Program-made: the position numbers and the translations under genes | Shown: piece by piece, positions 62,199 through 64,000 of the stretch | Position numbering within the stretch: position 1 is the stretch's first letter | How the letters are laid out: every line of letters begins with the position of its first letter | NCBI GenBank assembly: GCA_963780755.1 | Contig: CAWACX010000002.1 | Span: 744,001-808,000, forward strand | Reading direction: 5' to 3' | From: JALYNX01 sp963780755 | GTDB lineage: Bacteria; Actinomycetota; Acidimicrobiia; Spongiisociales; ZC4RG35 | Length of the DNA: 64,000 nucleotides | Notes under the pieces: model-generated | What the model saw: only the letters and a program-made list of their open reading frames with translations | Databases searched by the model: none | Told to the model about the DNA's origin: nothing

Positions 62199-63631
62199 TT
62201 GCCGCTCCGGAGATCTCCTGGATCGCGATCGCACCTGAGCTCGCCCTCGCTCTGGGAGCGGCCTTCGTGCTCCTGGTCGAGGTCCAGTGGAAGCCAAGAG
62301 CACGGGTGCTGGGCCTGGTGGCCGCAGCCAGCCTGGCCATCGCCGCCGGCTTCACCGTCTGGCAGTGGGTCGATCTCGCCGGCGGCGAGCTCGCCTTCTC
62401 CGACATGATCGTGCTCGATGGGTTCGCTGTCTTCGCCCGGCTCTTGCTCCTGGCGGTCACCGCTCTCGGCCTTCTCGCCGGCTGGCGGTTCATCGAGGGT
62501 CTGCGTCGCCGCGGAGCGGAGGCCCTTGCCCTGACTCTCCTGGCCACGACCGGGTTCTCGATCATGGTCGCCTCCAACAACCTGGTGATGATGTTCCTCG
62601 GCCTGGAGGTGGGGTCGATCGCCCTCTATGTCCTCGCCGGGATGACCCGTGAGCGGTCGGAGTCTGACGAGGCCGCGATCAAGTACTTCCTGCTCGGGTC
62701 GTTCGCATCGGCGGTGTTCGTCTATGGGGTTGCCCTCCTCTATGCCGGGACCGGATCGTTCTCAATCGTCGACATCCGCGACCTGCTCGCAACCTCGTCG
62801 GTAGCCGACCCGGCGGTGATCTACATCGGGATCGGTCTCGTGGTTGCCGGCCTCGGGTTCAAGGTGTCCGCCGCCCCGTTCCACACCTGGGCACCCGACG
62901 TCTACCAGGGGGCGCCGGCCGGGATCGTCGGCTACATGGCGGCGGTGGCCAAGATCGCCGGGTTCGCCGCCCTCACCCGGGTGCTCCTCGCCGGAGTCGG
63001 CGGGCTCGATGCCACCTGGCTCCCGGTCGTGGCCGCGATCGCGACACTGTCGATGTTGGTGGGCTCGGTGGTTGCCCTGGTCCAGGGGGACGTCCGGAGA
63101 ATGTTGGCGTATTCGGGGGTGGCCCACGCCGGGTTCATCTTGACCGGAGTGGTGGGCGGGGCCAGCGACGGCGTCCTCTTCTATCTCGCGGCCTACTCGA
63201 TCCAGTTGGTCGGCGCCTTTGCCGTCGTGGCCGCGGTGAGCGAGCCGGATGGCGCACGATCATCGATCGACGACTATCGAGGATTGGCCCATCGCAGCCC
63301 GGTGCTCGCCGGCTCCTTCACAGTCCTCTTGCTCGCCATGGGCGGGATCCCGCTCACTTCCGGGTTCGTCGCCAAGTTCGGCGTGCTCTCCGATGCCTGG
63401 GCCACGAGCTACCAATGGCTGGTCGTGGTCGCGGTGCTGGCTTCGGTGATCGCCCTCGCCTTCTACATCCGGGTGATCGTCGTGATGTACATGGACGACT
63501 CCGAGAGCGGATCCTTGTCCGTCGTGCTCCCGGTTCGAGTGGTGCTCGGGATCGCCGTGGCCGTCACATTGCTCTGGGGGATCTTCCCGGGGTCGCTCCT
63601 CGACCTCGCAGCTGATGCCCTTCCCCTCTAG
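62195..63631 (+). CDS. nuoN: NADH-quinone oxidoreductase subunit N
   Basis: A 478-residue antiporter-like subunit that completes the 14-gene set. Landmarks are LVMMFLGLEVGSIALYVLAG, KYFLLGSFASAVFVYG and FKVSAAPFHTWAPDVYQGAPAGIVGYMAAVAKIAGF. GTG 62195 overlaps the nuoM stop. The last codons overlap the following polymer-forming gene by 17 nt. Confidence 0.93.
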   Translation: MIAAPEISWIAIAPELALALGAAFVLLVEVQWKPRARVLGLVAAASLAIAAGFTVWQWVDLAGGELAFSDMIVLDGFAVFARLLLLAVTALGLLAGWRFIEGLRRRGAEALALTLLATTGFSIMVASNNLVMMFLGLEVGSIALYVLAGMTRERSESDEAAIKYFLLGSFASAVFVYGVALLYAGTGSFSIVDIRDLLATSSVADPAVIYIGIGLVVAGLGFKVSAAPFHTWAPDVYQGAPAGIVGYMAAVAKIAGFAALTRVLLAGVGGLDATWLPVVAAIATLSMLVGSVVALVQGDVRRMLAYSGVAHAGFILTGVVGGASDGVLFYLAAYSIQLVGAFAVVAAVSEPDGARSSIDDYRGLAHRSPVLAGSFTVLLLAMGGIPLTSGFVAKFGVLSDAWATSYQWLVVVAVLASVIALAFYIRVIVVMYMDDSESGSLSVVLPVRVVLGIAVAVTLLWGIFPGSLLDLAADALPL

Positions 63632-64000
63632 ATACCTGGCTCTGGGGGCCATGGTCGCCGCGATCGTCCTCGGATTGGGAGGCGAGGCCCAGGCCGCGGA
63701 GACCGCCACGTCTGACCTCGTGATCGTCTCCGAGGGCGACACCGTTGAAGACGATCTGTACGCCGCAGGCCTCCGGGTGGTGATCGAAGGGATCGTCGAG
63801 GGTGACTTGATCGCCTTCGCCGCAGAGGAGGTTGTGATCACGGGCGAGGTGCAGGGGAGCGTCACCGCGGTCACTCCTTCGGTAACGGTCTCCGGGCAGG
63901 TCGGGGGCTCGATTCGAGCCACCGGTTCCCGGTTGGAAGTGAGCGGGTCGGTTGGCCGGGATGTGGTCGCAGCCGTGATCACCGCAGTCCTCGGCCCGGA
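63615..64000 (+). CDS. Polymer-forming (bactofilin-like) secreted protein, 3' end cut by window
   Basis: ATG 63615, 17 nt inside nuoN. A signal peptide (ALGAMVAAIVLGLGGEAQA) precedes a repeating right-handed beta-helix pattern: VIVSEGDTVEDDLYAAG, VVIEGIVEGDLIAFAAE, VVITGEVQGSVTA, VTVSGQVGGSIRATG, LEVSGSVGRDVVA. That repeat is typical of bactofilin/polymer-forming proteins. The signal peptide suggests a role outside or in the membrane rather than as a cytoskeleton. The end is outside the window. Confidence 0.75.
   Translation, partial: MPFPSRYLALGAMVAAIVLGLGGEAQAAETATSDLVIVSEGDTVEDDLYAAGLRVVIEGIVEGDLIAFAAEEVVITGEVQGSVTAVTPSVTVSGQVGGSIRATGSRLEVSGSVGRDVVAAVITAVLGP

Noticed and set aside
1..64000. 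tRNA genes, CRISPR arrays, insertion sequences and prophage
   Set aside because: No tRNA cloverleaf, regularly spaced repeat, transposase or phage gene was recognised by reading the window.

Overview
The window is high-GC, gene-dense DNA from an actinobacterium. An uncultured Acidimicrobiia-like lineage is my best guess. Supporting signs are an RsiG-type c-di-GMP coiled coil, an ECF41 sigma factor, a class II ribonucleotide reductase with NrdR boxes, Rex, a MenJ-like menaquinone reductase, Thr/Pro-rich tails on secreted proteins and many GTG/TTG starts with 4-nt overlaps. No rRNA, tRNA, CRISPR, phage or transposase gene was seen.

Layout. 1-8.2 kb (mostly minus): partial VOC protein, SnoaL-like protein, TAP-type hydrolase, ECF41 sigma factor with its divergent epimerase target, and nrdJ behind tandem NrdR boxes. 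Every multi-domain gene here is broken by frameshifts but otherwise reads cleanly, which suggests indel errors rather than decay. 8.4-14.2 kb: membrane protein, hydrolase/cyclase fusion, haloalkane dehalogenase, then a coupled operon of N-formylglutamate amidohydrolase-like, DUF1704 and ATP-grasp genes. 14.2-21.5 kb: MFS exporter and a minus-strand peptide and amino-acid use cluster. 21.5-34.8 kb: YczE-like protein, hydrolase-like proteins, quinone oxidoreductase, a MoaD-membrane fusion, M23 peptidase, RsiG-like switch, asparaginase, an ABC-2 exporter, CAP protein, Clp1-like P-loop protein, SAM hydrolase, glutaredoxin-like protein and two structured intergenic regions.

34.8-48.6 kb is the respiratory core and the most unusual part. 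A minus-strand trio resembles cbb3 oxidase subunits CcoN, CcoO and CcoP, but the CcoN-like protein lacks the heme and copper histidines. Divergent to it is a menaquinol:cytochrome c reductase-like operon: membrane protein, two-cluster ferredoxin, split b6-type cytochrome b, Rieske protein, diheme cytochrome c with a long acidic EF-hand-like insert, and a small membrane protein. CcoO-like, CcoP-like and the cytochrome b C-terminal subunit share the same small N-terminal module, which suggests one assembly. rex and a MenJ-like reductase follow.

48.7-63.6 kb is a complete nuoA-N operon for 14-subunit complex I. It carries a partial duplicate of the nuoL start between nuoK and nuoL. A polymer-forming (bactofilin-like) gene is cut by the window end. 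Together NDH-1, MenJ-modified menaquinone and the b6-type complex make a coherent menaquinone respiratory chain, with Rex as the likely NADH sensor. A two-hairpin repeat of 50-59 bp occurs three times: in frame inside nrdJ, in frame inside the CcoO-like gene, and between nuoL and nuoM.
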